A stretch of DNA of 64,000 nt from Alicyclobacillus acidocaldarius subsp. acidocaldarius Tc-4-1. GTDB taxonomy: Bacteria; Bacillota; Bacilli; Alicyclobacillales; Alicyclobacillaceae. Position 1 is the stretch's first letter, and each line of letters begins with the position of its first letter. The position numbers and the translations under genes are program-made. The notes beneath the pieces are model-generated. The model was given only the letters and a program-made list of their open reading frames with translations, was not told where the DNA came from and did not search any database. The stretch lies in NCBI RefSeq assembly GCF_000219875.1, contig NC_017167.1:2009572-2073571 (forward strand), written 5' to 3'. Below are positions 1 through 8,252 of the stretch, one piece after another.

Positions 1-212
1 GATCTGCGCATCGCGCGGATCGAGCTCCGGGGCGGACGCGCCCTCCTCCTCGGCTGAATCGCCGGCCTCGTACGAGAGATCTTCCTCCGCCATCTCGGCC
101 GGATCGACGCCCTCCGAAGACCGGACGTCCCCTTCGGCATCCGCCTCCGCCGACTTCGGCTCCGCCTCTTCTTCGTTTGCGTTCGGATCCTTTACGACAT
201 CCTCCGCCACGA
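1..212 (-). CDS. grpE: GrpE nucleotide exchange factor, N-terminal fragment
   Basis: The gene runs off the left edge, so only about 70 N-terminal residues are present. They are very acidic (many Glu/Asp and Ala), as is usual for the disordered GrpE N-terminus. GrpE is the ADP-release factor of the DnaK chaperone. Identification rests mainly on position: it lies 45 bp downstream of hrcA on the same strand, in the Bacillus order hrcA-grpE-dnaK-dnaJ. The GTG at 212 is preferred because AAGGA lies 8 nt upstream. An in-frame ATG at 221 abuts that ribosome binding site and is unlikely. The diagnostic dimer and beta domains lie outside the window. Confidence 0.8.
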
Positions 213-257
213 GCAACATCCTTTCTCCACTCCATCACCCGCTCGACGCAAATCGAG

Positions 258-1268
258 TCAAAAATCCGTAAGCGCCTGCGAGGTGAACGAGAGAATTTGC
301 ATGACGCGATTGTAATCCATGCGCGTGGGGCCCAACACTCCAATATGGCCCACCGGCACGCTACCCAAACGGTACGTCGTGGTGATGACCGTGCAGTCCT
401 TGAGCTCCACCACTGCGTTTTCTGCGCCGATGCGCACTTCAATCCCGTCGTCTGCCTTCGGGAACCAGTTGGGGATGGACTCGTTCTGCTCCAGCAGGCT
501 GAGAATGGGCTGCGCCTTGCCGACGTCGTGAAACTCCGGCTGCGCCAGCATGTTCGAGGCGCCGCCGATATAGACGGCCTCTTCACGCTCCGGCACTTGG
601 CACACCTCATTCAGGACGGCGATGGCATCCTCGAACCGCTCGACGGTCCGGCGCAATTCCCCGGCCAACTCCGCGTACAGCGTACGGCGAAGCTCGGAGA
701 TGGGCACACCGACCACCTTGTCGTTGAGCACGCGGACGAGCGTTTCGACGTCGTCCGCCTCCATCTCGGACGAAAACCGCACGTGCACGGTCTCCACATG
801 CCCGGAGTTGGTGACCAGGATGGCGATGGCGCGGCCGCCGCCAAGCGGAATGAGCTCAATCTTGCGCAATTTCTCAGTGTCCGTCTTCGGCCCAAGCACG
901 ATGACCGTCTGCTTGGTCAGCACCGACAGCACGTTCGCCACCTCGCGGGCGACCTGCTCCACCTCATCGATGCGCTTGGTGAAGACGGACTTCAAAAACT
1001 CGCCCGTCTCGCGATCCATCTGTCCCAGGCGCAACAGGTTATCGACATAGAAGCGATAGCCCTTCTGCGATGGAACGCGTCCGGCCGAGGCATGTGGCTG
1101 CGTCAAATAGCCCATTTCCTCCAGATCTGCCATCTCATTTCGGATGGTGGCAGGGCTATATTGAATCTCCTCATGTTTGGCGAGTGCCCGCGAACCGATG
1201 GGTTCCGCCATCCGGACGTAGTCCTCGATGATCGCGGACAATATCAGTTGCTGTCGGGGCGTCAACAT
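258..1268 (-). CDS. hrcA: HrcA heat-inducible transcription repressor
   Basis: HrcA represses class I heat-shock operons by binding CIRCE, with activity tuned by GroEL. The 336-aa product has the family's usual length. It starts with a winged-helix DNA-binding domain (about residues 1-75) ending in the hallmark HASAGRVPSQKGYRFYVD at 58-75, followed by the GAF-like domain. The ATG has AAGGAGG 7 nt upstream. A perfect CIRCE lies between promoter and start, so the gene should be autoregulated. It is the first gene of the hrcA-grpE-(dnaK-dnaJ) operon, which continues out of the window. Confidence 0.97.
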   Translation of the reverse strand: MLTPRQQLILSAIIEDYVRMAEPIGSRALAKHEEIQYSPATIRNEMADLEEMGYLTQPHASAGRVPSQKGYRFYVDNLLRLGQMDRETGEFLKSVFTKRIDEVEQVAREVANVLSVLTKQTVIVLGPKTDTEKLRKIELIPLGGGRAIAILVTNSGHVETVHVRFSSEMEADDVETLVRVLNDKVVGVPISELRRTLYAELAGELRRTVERFEDAIAVLNEVCQVPEREEAVYIGGASNMLAQPEFHDVGKAQPILSLLEQNESIPNWFPKADDGIEVRIGAENAVVELKDCTVITTTYRLGSVPVGHIGVLGPTRMDYNRVMQILSFTSQALTDF

Positions 1269-1283
1269 GGTCTCGCCTCCTTG

Positions 1284-1310
1284 TTAGCACTCCAGGCGCT
1301 CGAGTGCTAA
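1284..1310 (-). promoter_or_regulatory. CIRCE operator of the hrcA operon
   Basis: A perfect inverted repeat TTAGCACTC-N9-GAGTGCTAA lies 15 bp upstream of the hrcA start and just downstream of its -10 box. It matches the CIRCE consensus exactly in both arms and spacer length. It is the expected HrcA binding site. Confidence 0.97.
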
Positions 1311-1323
1311 ACCACTCTCCTTG

Positions 1324-1352
1324 ACAATATCAATCTGGTCGCGCGTTGTCAA
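1324..1352 (-). promoter_or_regulatory. SigA-type promoter of hrcA
   Basis: On the minus strand a perfect TTGACA (1347-1352) is followed by 17 bp and TATTGT (1324-1329). Transcription would begin at or next to CIRCE. The -35 box overlaps the stop codon of hemW, so the heat-shock operon promoter sits in the end of the upstream gene. Confidence 0.85.
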
Positions 1353-2521
1353 TGGATGTCGGCCGCCCCAATCCACTGCTCAAAGATGGCGTTCGCGACG
1401 GGCCAATAAGCGTCTGGGATGCGGTAGGCCGATCCTCGCTGCTCCAGCAATCCGTCGGCCAACAGTCGCTCGACGACGCCCGGAAACACCTGCTCGATGG
1501 TTCGCCCAAATCGCCGCTCAAAGCGCTGCTTGTCCACACCTTCCGCCAGGCGCAGTCCGAGAATTACCTGATCCTCCGCGCGCTCCCGGATGGATACCCA
1601 CTGCCGCTCGGACACGGGCCGTCGCCGCTCCCGCACGGCCGCCAGATAGGCGGAGAAGCGGCGGTCCATCGCGTACCGCTCGCCGCGGACGTATCCATGC
1701 GCCCCAATCCCACTCGCGCTATACGGCTCGTTTCGCCAGTACACCAGGTTGTGCCGGGCCTCTCCGCCGGGCCGAGCGAAGTTCGAAATCTCGTAATGCA
1801 CAAACCCGGCGTCGCGCAGGACGTCGCGCACGAGCCGGTACATCTCCGCCTCTGCGTCTTCCCCGGGCAGATTGAGCAGGCCCATCTCATGCCACTTGGC
1901 AAACGGCGTGCCGGGTTCGATCTTGAGCCAGTAGGCGGAGACGTGATCGACGGGAAGGCGCAGGACCGCTTCGACGCTTTCCGCCACGTCGTGGAGCGTC
2001 TGATCCGGCAGCCCAAACATCAGGTCGACATTCACGTGCGGAAAACCAGCGTCGTGCGCGGCCCAGACGGCTTCTTCAATCGCATCGCGCAGATGGGCGC
2101 GTCCGATGGCCTGCAGCAGATGGTCCTGGAACGCCTGCGCGCCGAACGAGATGCGGTTGACGCCGTGATGGCGCAGCACGCGGAGCTTTTCCCGGGTGAT
2201 GGAGTCTGGATTCGATTCGAACGTGATTTCCGCATCGGCGCGGAACTCGAAGCGCCGATGCAGGGCGGTCAACAAACGATCGAGGAGCGAAGCGGAGAGC
2301 AGTGTCGGCGTCCCGCCGCCAAAGTACGCTGTGGCGAGCGGAGCCTCCATCGGTTCCATCAGGTCCCACTCTGCCACCAGCGCGTCCACGTACGCCTCCA
2401 TTGCGGAGGGCGACTTCACAAAGGTGGTGAAGTCGCAGTAGAAACAGCGGCTCTTACAAAAAGGAATGTGCACATACAAGGATTGAGGCGCGCGGTGCTC
2501 TTCTCGATCTTCCACAGACAT
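1349..2521 (-). CDS. hemW: HemW-like radical SAM protein (heme chaperone)
   Basis: This 390-aa radical SAM protein belongs to the HemN/HemW family. HemW members are heme chaperones rather than coproporphyrinogen dehydrogenases. The cluster motif HIPFCKSRCFYCDF gives Cys22, Cys26 and Cys29, and the HIPFC form is typical of HemW. The ATG at 2521 overlaps the lepA stop (ATGGAGTGATG), indicating translational coupling. A GTG at 2515 has better spacing from GGAG and is an alternative start. The order lepA-hemW-hrcA is conserved in Bacillales. Its 3' end carries the hrcA promoter. Confidence 0.92.
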   Translation of the reverse strand: MSVEDREEHRAPQSLYVHIPFCKSRCFYCDFTTFVKSPSAMEAYVDALVAEWDLMEPMEAPLATAYFGGGTPTLLSASLLDRLLTALHRRFEFRADAEITFESNPDSITREKLRVLRHHGVNRISFGAQAFQDHLLQAIGRAHLRDAIEEAVWAAHDAGFPHVNVDLMFGLPDQTLHDVAESVEAVLRLPVDHVSAYWLKIEPGTPFAKWHEMGLLNLPGEDAEAEMYRLVRDVLRDAGFVHYEISNFARPGGEARHNLVYWRNEPYSASGIGAHGYVRGERYAMDRRFSAYLAAVRERRRPVSERQWVSIRERAEDQVILGLRLAEGVDKQRFERRFGRTIEQVFPGVVERLLADGLLEQRGSAYRIPDAYWPVANAIFEQWIGAADIH

Positions 2522-4329
2522 CACTCCATTTTCAGCACGGCCATGAACGCCTCCTGAGGCACCTCGACGCGCCCGACCTGCTTCATCCGCTTCTTGCCTT
2601 CCTTCTGTTTCTCGAGGAGCTTCCTCTTGCGGGTGATGTCGCCGCCGTAACACTTCGCGAGCACGTTCTTGCGCATGGCGCGAATGGTCTCGCGCGCGAT
2701 GACGCGGCTGCCGATGGCCGCTTGAATCGGCACCTCGAACAGCTGGCGCGGAATGATCTCCTTCAATTTTTCGCAGACGATGCGTCCGCGCTCATAGGCC
2801 TTGTCCTTGTGGACGATGAAGGACAGCGCGTCGACCACCTCGCCGTTCAGAAGGATGTCGAGCTTGACGAGGTTTGACGGTCGATACCCAATGAACTCGT
2901 AGTCGAAGGACGCGTACCCCTTCGTGGACGATTTCAACCGGTCGAAGAAATCGTACACGATCTCGGCCAGCGGCAGATCGTACACGATGGTCGTGCGCGT
3001 GTCGTCGAGATACTGCATGTCCTGGAACTGCCCGCGCTTTTCCTGGCACAGTTCCATGATGTTGCCCACGTACTCCTTCGGCGCGAAGATGGTGGCGCGC
3101 ACGAATGGCTCCTCAATCCGCTCGATTCGATCCGGGCTCGGCATCTTGCTTGGATTGTCGATTTCCTCCATCGTTCCATCCGTCCGATACACGCCATACA
3201 CCACGCTCGGCGCCGTTGTGATGAGCGCCAGTCCGTACTCGCGCTCCAGCCGTTCTTGCACAATCTCCATGTGCAGCATGCCGAGAAATCCGCAGCGAAA
3301 GCCGAATCCGAGTGCACTCGACGTCTCCGGCTCATAGGTCAACGCGGCGTCGTTCAACTCCAGCTTCTCGAGCGCTTCGCGCAGATCCTCATAATCCGCG
3401 GAGTCCACAGGATACAAGCCGCAGAACACCATGGGGTTGATCTTGCGGTAACCGGGCAGTGGCTCGGCCGCCGGGCGCAGGGCATCGGTGACCGTGTCGC
3501 CGACGCGCGTGTCGCGCACGTTCTTGATGCTCGCCGCAAAGTACCCGACTTCGCCGGCCTCCAGCCGGTCGACCGGCGTCATCTTCGGGCGAAACACGCC
3601 CACCTCGTCGACCTCGAACTCCTTGTCCGTCGACATCATCTTGATCCGCATGCCCTTTTGGATGGCGCCATCGAACACGCGGATATACACGATCACGCCG
3701 CGATACGAGTCGTAATGGGAGTCGAAGATGAGCGCCTTCAAGGGCGCGTCGGGATCGCCCGACGGAGCCGGGATCCGGGTGACCACCCGCTCCAGCACTT
3801 CCTCGATGCCGATGCCCGCCTTCGCCGAAGCCAAGACCGCGTCCGACGCGTCGAGGCCAATGACGTCTTCAATCTGTTGCTTCACCCGCTCCGGGTCGGC
3901 GCTCGGCAGATCGATCTTGTTGATGACCGGGATGATTTCCAGGTTGTTGTCGATTGCGAGGTAGACGTTCGCGAGCGTCTGCGCCTCCACACCCTGCGAC
4001 GCATCGACGACAAGCAACGCCCCCTCGCACGCCGCGAGCGAACGAGAGACCTCATAGGTGAAGTCGACGTGGCCCGGCGTGTCGATCAGGTTCAGGACAT
4101 ACTCCTGCCCGTCCTTTGCGCGGTAGTTCAGCCTCACGGCCTGCAGCTTGATGGTGATCCCCCGCTCCCGCTCGAGATCCAACTGGTCAAGCAGCTGATC
4201 CTGCATCTCGCGCGGGCTGACCGCCCCCGTGAACTCCAAAATGCGATCCGCCAGTGTGGACTTGCCGTGATCGATATGCGCGATGATAGAAAAGTTCCGA
4301 ATATGTTCCTGACGTTCGCCCCTTGCCAC
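2521..4329 (-). CDS. lepA: Elongation factor 4 (LepA), ribosome back-translocase
   Basis: LepA is a membrane-associated translational GTPase acting on stalled or mispositioned ribosomes. The 602-aa product has the P-loop AHIDHGKST (about 17-25), DTPGH (G3), NKID (G4), EF-G-like domains and the LepA-specific C-terminus with a [16 protein letters not shown] tail. GTG at 4329 is chosen because AGGAGG lies 6 nt upstream. The in-frame ATG at 4335 directly follows that ribosome binding site and is too close. The gene is translationally coupled to hemW. Confidence 0.96.
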   Translation of the reverse strand: MARGERQEHIRNFSIIAHIDHGKSTLADRILEFTGAVSPREMQDQLLDQLDLERERGITIKLQAVRLNYRAKDGQEYVLNLIDTPGHVDFTYEVSRSLAACEGALLVVDASQGVEAQTLANVYLAIDNNLEIIPVINKIDLPSADPERVKQQIEDVIGLDASDAVLASAKAGIGIEEVLERVVTRIPAPSGDPDAPLKALIFDSHYDSYRGVIVYIRVFDGAIQKGMRIKMMSTDKEFEVDEVGVFRPKMTPVDRLEAGEVGYFAASIKNVRDTRVGDTVTDALRPAAEPLPGYRKINPMVFCGLYPVDSADYEDLREALEKLELNDAALTYEPETSSALGFGFRCGFLGMLHMEIVQERLEREYGLALITTAPSVVYGVYRTDGTMEEIDNPSKMPSPDRIERIEEPFVRATIFAPKEYVGNIMELCQEKRGQFQDMQYLDDTRTTIVYDLPLAEIVYDFFDRLKSSTKGYASFDYEFIGYRPSNLVKLDILLNGEVVDALSFIVHKDKAYERGRIVCEKLKEIIPRQLFEVPIQAAIGSRVIARETIRAMRKNVLAKCYGGDITRKRKLLEKQKEGKKRMKQVGRVEVPQEAFMAVLKME

Positions 4330-4431
4330 GTTCATCCTCCTCGGTGCGCCACGCGCCCGTCCGCACGATGCAGGCCGCCGTGCACAAAAGAAACCGCGCC
4401 CGGTGCGCGGCCTGCCGATATCATATAGACG

Positions 4432-4440
4432 AGTATAGCA
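4432..4440 (-). promoter_or_regulatory. Extended -10 promoter candidate for lepA
   Basis: TGC-TATACT, an extended -10 element, lies about 105 bp upstream of lepA on the minus strand. No good -35 box is present 17 bp upstream, which is tolerable for extended -10 promoters. The leader between it and lepA contains nothing else recognised. Confidence 0.5.
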
Positions 4441-4482
4441 CGGGCCGCGGCGACTCGCCACGCCCACTCCGCTCAGGGAAGT

Positions 4483-5130
4483 TCAATGAGAATGAGAGTG
4501 TGTGTGTCCGTCCCCGGAGACAAAGACACCGATGGACTCAAAGCCTTCCTTCACCACGAAGTAAAGGATGCCGCAAGCAGCGAGGGGATCGACCCACCAC
4601 CAGTGAAACAGGTCGTTCAAGGCCAGTCCTGCGAGCAGGGTCCAGGACATGTAACCGCAGGTGAACGAGCACATGGCGTCTCCGCACAGTGCGGGACTGT
4701 CGAGGAGTTGACCGTAGCGAAGCTTCTCGACCGCGAGCCAAGGGGTGACCAAGCTCGAAGCGAGGGCCACGGCGAGCCCCAGCCAGGTGGCGGAAGGACC
4801 TTGTTGCAGGCGAATGGCCTGGCCGGACTTCACGGCCACATACGCGGCGAGGGCGAATAGACACAGGGCGACAAATCCGCTTGTCCACCGCTCCACAGGG
4901 TGCCGGCGATCCACGCTCGCACCCGTGTGGATCTCCACGTACAATCGAACTACGAGGAGCATCGCGCTTACCAGTTCAATCGCGCTGTCGACGCTGAACG
5001 CGGACAGCGCCAAGCTGCCGGCGCGATAGGCCGCGATGGCGGAAAACACGGCTTCGCAGGTGATCCAGCCCACCGAGAACAATTCCAGTTCCAACGCGCC
5101 GCGCAGGCGCTTTTCGCGCAGAGATTGCAT
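4483..5130 (-). CDS. CDF-superfamily-like membrane protein with His-rich tail
   Basis: This is a 215-aa integral membrane protein with five or six hydrophobic segments and features of cation diffusion facilitators. It has an Asp/Glu pair in SVDSAIE (D48, E52), a second acidic site in CGDAMCSF (D151), and WWVDPLAA (D181) like the last CDF helix. The C-terminus ends HTHSHSH, a possible metal-binding tail, but no CTD of classical CDF efflux pumps follows. Metal transport is therefore an inference. GGAGG lies 5 nt before the ATG. It follows the 5143-5592 gene by 12 bp, so the two form an operon. It sits where Bacillus has spoIIP/yqxA. Confidence 0.7.
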   Translation of the reverse strand: MQSLREKRLRGALELELFSVGWITCEAVFSAIAAYRAGSLALSAFSVDSAIELVSAMLLVVRLYVEIHTGASVDRRHPVERWTSGFVALCLFALAAYVAVKSGQAIRLQQGPSATWLGLAVALASSLVTPWLAVEKLRYGQLLDSPALCGDAMCSFTCGYMSWTLLAGLALNDLFHWWWVDPLAACGILYFVVKEGFESIGVFVSGDGHTHSHSH

Positions 5131-5142
5131 CGCGACCTCCGG

Positions 5143-5592
5143 TCAATTCGTATTGAGAAAGAGCGCGTTGAGCACACTCTTGAGCACGGAGCCAAACACA
5201 TGGCTGACCTTTTCCCCGACGTACACACCCCCGGTGTCCATCGCGGCTGCGAGCGCGCTGTTCGCGGCGTCCTCGGGATCGGGTGACGGCCCATTGCCCG
5301 ACGCCCCCCCGGCAGGCGCGGGATTCGAGTACTCGAGCACGGGCGCCTGGGGCGAATCCACATTGGGCGATGTGAATGCGCCCGAGTCGACCCCAGTGCC
5401 CACCCCGACCGTCGCGGGGGATGTCGAGCCACCCGTCACTTCCACCGAGGGGACCCCTGTGCCGAGATGGCTCATGAACGAAGACACGACGCTGAATACG
5501 GTGCCACTCGCGCCGAGAAGTAGAGTCAGGAAGATGGCGACGGCTAATCCCTGCTTCAGCCGCCGACGCGCGTGCTGCCATGTCGTCTTCAT
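5143..5592 (-). CDS. Unknown exported or membrane-anchored low-complexity protein
   Basis: The 149-aa product has a basic N-terminus and one hydrophobic segment (about 14-38), so it is exported or anchored. A Gly/Ser/Pro/Val-rich low-complexity stretch (about 45-110) follows, then a C-terminal amphipathic helix. I recognise no domain. AAGGAAG lies 5 nt before the ATG. It is the first gene of a two-gene unit with the CDF-like protein. It occupies the spoIIP position between gpr and lepA, and the short N-terminal hydrophobic region is the only thing it shares with SpoIIP. A possible SigE-like box (GTCATA) lies upstream but its -10 partner is poor. Confidence 0.6.
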   Translation of the reverse strand: MKTTWQHARRRLKQGLAVAIFLTLLLGASGTVFSVVSSFMSHLGTGVPSVEVTGGSTSPATVGVGTGVDSGAFTSPNVDSPQAPVLEYSNPAPAGGASGNGPSPDPEDAANSALAAAMDTGGVYVGEKVSHVFGSVLKSVLNALFLNTN

Positions 5593-5795
5593 CTGCGCTT
5601 CCTTCCTTCGAGTAGAGTTTCTTTCCTCTACAGCCTACGCTCATTTGTCCAAACTTATGACTCGGATAGAAACTTGAGAGCGGCAGGAACCGGAGGCCGG
5701 AGTCGCGAATCGTAGGGGTGTGACACGCAACCCGCGCTTGCGCCGAAGCACATCGGCGCCGAAAACAAATTCATGAGGGAAAGGGGGCATCTCTC

Positions 5796-6449
5796 GTGAG
5801 CGGAGACCTGGTCATGTGGCCGATGTCCGCAAGCGGCGTTGCCTATGCGGCCACACCAAACCCAGGATCAGGTGGCCCGCCAGACGCGGAAGAGTCGTTC
5901 GCCAGTGCCCTCGCGCTGTACACCTACGCGCTGAGCGCCGAATGGCCAAATGCGACCACCACCCAGGCACAGCCGCTGGAGGCAGCAACCCCGCCGGCCG
6001 AAGCGCTCGACGGCACATCGTGGCGTAACTGGGTGACGCCGCTTTCTCCCGCGCCCACGGAGACCGAGCAGGACGGCTCGCTCGAGGCGCTCATTCGCCA
6101 GGCAGCAGACAAATACGGCCTGCCGGCGGCGTTGCTCCAAGCCGTGATCGAGCAGGAGTCAGGGGGTAACCCGAACGCCACGTCGGAGGCTGGCGCGATG
6201 GGCCTGATGCAGCTCATGCCCGCTACGGCGGCGGCGTATGGCGCCACGCAGCCCTACAATCCGGCTGAGAACATCGACGCGGGCGCCCACTACCTCGCGG
6301 ACCTTTTGGCGCGGTACCAGGGCAATGTCGAGCTGGCGCTTGCCGCGTACAACGCGGGCCCGGGCGCGGTGGACGCGTATGGCGGCGTGCCTCCGTATCC
6401 CGAGACCCAGGCCTACGTGCGCGACGTCCTCGCGAAGGCCGGCCTGTGA
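5796..6449 (+). CDS. Lytic transglycosylase (SLT domain)
   Basis: The product is 217 aa with a C-terminal SLT/goose-lysozyme-like domain (about 95-217) that would cleave peptidoglycan to 1,6-anhydro products. The catalytic Glu121 lies in [10 protein letters not shown], followed by [10 protein letters not shown] and the AYNAGPGAV motif. The N-terminal 90 residues are Pro/Ala/Thr-rich. No normal signal peptide is visible, so export is unexplained. GTG is used as start with AAAGGGGG 7 nt upstream. A hairpin (5740-5759, 7-bp stem) lies in the leader. It is one of the few plus-strand genes here and ends 2 bp from the convergent gpr. Confidence 0.88.
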   Translation: MSGDLVMWPMSASGVAYAATPNPGSGGPPDAEESFASALALYTYALSAEWPNATTTQAQPLEAATPPAEALDGTSWRNWVTPLSPAPTETEQDGSLEALIRQAADKYGLPAALLQAVIEQESGGNPNATSEAGAMGLMQLMPATAAAYGATQPYNPAENIDAGAHYLADLLARYQGNVELALAAYNAGPGAVDAYGGVPPYPETQAYVRDVLAKAGL

Positions 6450-6451
6450 CG

Positions 6452-7483
6452 TCAGTGCGTCACCAGGTCGGCGTCTTCGAATGTCATCGCCGGATGAAGC
6501 GCCACGTTCATGCTCTTGGCGATGAGGTAGGCGACGTTCTCCATGAACTCGTCGACTTCCTTCGGCGCGACGACGAGGTTTTGCTCGACGGGCTCCAGCA
6601 CTTCTCGCACCAACTGCCACTTCTCCTGGCCTGTCAGCTGATCCAGCAACCGATTGGCGGCGTTGCCCGGTACCTGCCGACCCAGCTCACGAAACACCAG
6701 CTCGATCGCGTCACTCGCGATGGTGGCCGCGTCCACGACGGTCGGAACGCCGATGGCAATCACGGGCACGCCCAGCGTCTCCTTGTCGATGGCTTTCCGG
6801 TGATTGCCCACGCCGGCCCCAGGCTGAATCCCCACGTCGGAAAGCTGGATGGTGCGGTGCAGACGGTCGAGGGATCGCGCGGCGAGGGCGTCCACAGCCA
6901 GCACCACGTCGGGCTTGATGCGTTCCACCACGCCGAGAACGACCTCACTCGTCTCAATGCCCGTCAGCCCAAGCACCCCGGGGGCGAGCGCTGCGATGGA
7001 TCGGTAGCCCTCACCGTCGCCGAGCACCTCAGGCATGTAATGGAACAGGTGACGCGTGACAAACAGCCGGTTCACGACCATCGGCCCCAGTGCGTCGGCC
7101 GTGACATGCTCGTTCCCGAGGCCAATGACGAGCGCCGTCTTCGCCCGCTCGGGCAAAAAGCGCTTCAATTCGTCTGCCAGAATACGGGTGAGCCTGTCCT
7201 CCAGGTCAAAGTCCCGTCGGCGCATGCCGGGCGCCTCGATGGTGACATAAGTGCCCTTCCGCTTCCCGAGGCGCCTCGCGGCGACCTGCGTGGAGACGCG
7301 AACTCGCGTGATGACCACGCCTTCATGCTCTTCCCGCTCCTCTTCCACCCCTCGAATGTGACCTTCCCGAAGCGCCAGTTCTCGCGCCTCTACAGCGAGA
7401 TCCGTGCGAGGAGAGGATCTCGAAATCGGCAAGTGGCACGGCTTCAGGCGCACCTTCCGCGCCGCGTTCCATGAAATGACCAT
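6452..7483 (-). CDS. gpr: Germination protease GPR
   Basis: GPR (peptidase family A25) degrades alpha/beta-type small acid-soluble spore proteins during germination. It is made in the forespore as a zymogen with a short propeptide. The 343-aa product shows RTDLAVEA (26-33), the start of the conserved core, then VIGLGNEHVTADALGP and the PTVVDAATI segment. ATG at 7483 has GGAGG 7 nt upstream. It is divergent from rpsT as in Bacillus and a SigG-like promoter precedes it. The next gene downstream is a convergent lytic transglycosylase rather than spoIIP. Confidence 0.95.
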   Translation of the reverse strand: MVISWNAARKVRLKPCHLPISRSSPRTDLAVEARELALREGHIRGVEEEREEHEGVVITRVRVSTQVAARRLGKRKGTYVTIEAPGMRRRDFDLEDRLTRILADELKRFLPERAKTALVIGLGNEHVTADALGPMVVNRLFVTRHLFHYMPEVLGDGEGYRSIAALAPGVLGLTGIETSEVVLGVVERIKPDVVLAVDALAARSLDRLHRTIQLSDVGIQPGAGVGNHRKAIDKETLGVPVIAIGVPTVVDAATIASDAIELVFRELGRQVPGNAANRLLDQLTGQEKWQLVREVLEPVEQNLVVAPKEVDEFMENVAYLIAKSMNVALHPAMTFEDADLVTH

Positions 7484-7502
7484 TGGTCGCCCTCCCCGTG
7501 TA

Positions 7503-7532
7503 TTGCGGTCGTCCCCCAGGATGTGTTACACT
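7503..7532 (+). promoter_or_regulatory. SigA-type promoter of rpsT
   Basis: TTGCGG (7503-7508), an 18-bp spacer and TACACT (7527-7532) preceded by TGT give a plausible vegetative promoter with an extended -10. It starts about 70 nt upstream of rpsT. It overlaps the transcribed leader of the divergent gpr. Confidence 0.55.
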
Positions 7533-7544
7533 CTCTGTCGTCTG

Positions 7545-7573
7545 TAGATTGCCGCCCGGCCCGGTTCCCATGC
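7545..7573 (-). promoter_or_regulatory. SigG/SigF-type forespore promoter candidate for gpr
   Basis: On the minus strand GCATG (7569-7573) fits the SigG -35 consensus GHATR. It is followed after 17 bp by CAATCTA (7545-7551), one mismatch from CATNHTA. Spacing and gene identity agree with the known forespore control of gpr in Bacillus. The box lies within the rpsT leader, so the two genes have interleaved divergent promoters. Confidence 0.5.
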
Positions 7574-7610
7574 CGACGCGTCGGCGAGTTGTGAGAAGTG
7601 AGGTGACATC

Positions 7611-7898
7611 ATGGCCAATATCAAATCCGCGAAGAAGCGGGTGTTGATCACGAAGCGCAACACGTTGCGCAACCGCTCCATCAAGTCGGCGCTGCGCACG
7701 CATATCCGCAAGTTCGAAGCAGCGTTCGCGGCGCAGGACGTGGAAGAGGCGCAGGCTCGACTCCGCACGGCGCTCCGCGCTTTGGACAAAGCGGTGACCA
7801 AGGGCGTGATCCACCGCAACACCGCCGCGCGCAAGAAGTCACGCCTCGCGAAACGCTTCAACACGTTGCTGAAGGAAAAGCAGGCGCAGCAGGCGTAA
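7611..7898 (+). CDS. rpsT: 30S ribosomal protein S20
   Basis: The 95-aa basic protein starts MANIKSAKKRV, and with RNTLRNRSIKSALRT and AARKKSRLAKRFN it is unmistakable S20. S20 is a primary 16S rRNA binder of the small subunit. GAGGTG lies 5 nt before the ATG. It is a single-gene transcription unit ending in a strong terminator and lies opposite to the flanking holA and gpr, as in Bacillus. Confidence 0.98.
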   Translation: MANIKSAKKRVLITKRNTLRNRSIKSALRTHIRKFEAAFAAQDVEEAQARLRTALRALDKAVTKGVIHRNTAARKKSRLAKRFNTLLKEKQAQQA

Positions 7899-7911
7899 TG
7901 ATGCGCCTACC

Positions 7912-8214
7912 TCAAAGGCGACTCTCGGGAGTCGCTTTTTGTTTTTGCATCAGCCGTTCCACATGGCCGTGGGCGAGATCGCGCTTCGCCAGCGCCACCA
8001 GCTTGGCGACCATGGGACCGCCGAGATGTCCCCCAATCTCCCCGGCCTCCTTGGCCGTGAGGGCGCCATTCTCCCCCTCGTCCGTATAGGACACCCCGAG
8101 CCGATCCGCCACGAGCTTGGCGGCGGATGGCTTTTCGGGCACCGTCCACGGCACCTGACGGAGCTTCCCATCTGGGCCAATCACGTTCACGGTGGGCGCA
8201 TCCCTGTCGTTCAA
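7912..8214 (-). CDS. Alpha/beta-type SASP-like small spore protein
   Basis: With the TTG at 8214 (GGGAGG 8 nt upstream) this encodes 100 aa. Residues about 50-86 resemble the C-terminal half of alpha/beta-type small acid-soluble spore proteins: NGALTAKEAG, then EIGGHLGGPMVAKLVALAKRDL, matching the family's G-x-GG-(Q)MV helix. These proteins coat spore DNA. The segment matching the GPR cleavage site (usually KYEIASEFGV) reads AKLVADRLGV and lacks the usual Glu. The last codons lie inside the rpsT terminator stem. The family call comes from pattern recall and is moderate. Confidence 0.62.
   Translation of the reverse strand: MNDRDAPTVNVIGPDGKLRQVPWTVPEKPSAAKLVADRLGVSYTDEGENGALTAKEAGEIGGHLGGPMVAKLVALAKRDLAHGHVERLMQKQKATPESRL
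7918..7946 (+). terminator. Rho-independent terminator of rpsT
   Basis: A perfect 7-bp stem GCGACTC/GAGTCGC with a TCGG tetraloop is followed by TTTTTGTTTTT. It lies 20 bp after the rpsT stop. The opposite strand of the stem encodes the last residues of the SASP-like gene. Confidence 0.93.
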
Positions 8215-8252
8215 CCGAATCGCCTCCCTGACTTGTATGCAGGTCTTTTCCG

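Noticed and set aside
177-1310. 377-codon plus-strand frame antisense to hrcA
   Set aside because: It mirrors a certain gene, is rich in His/Arg/Asp from antisense GC-rich codons, and has no family features.
3256-4428. 390-codon plus-strand frame antisense to lepA
   Set aside because: Complete overlap with lepA and antisense-like composition; no ribosome binding site.
5593-5700. SigE promoter for the unknown protein and CDF pair
   Set aside because: GTCATA fits a SigE -35 but the expected -10 (CATANNNT) reads CGTAGGCT; too weak to list as a feature.
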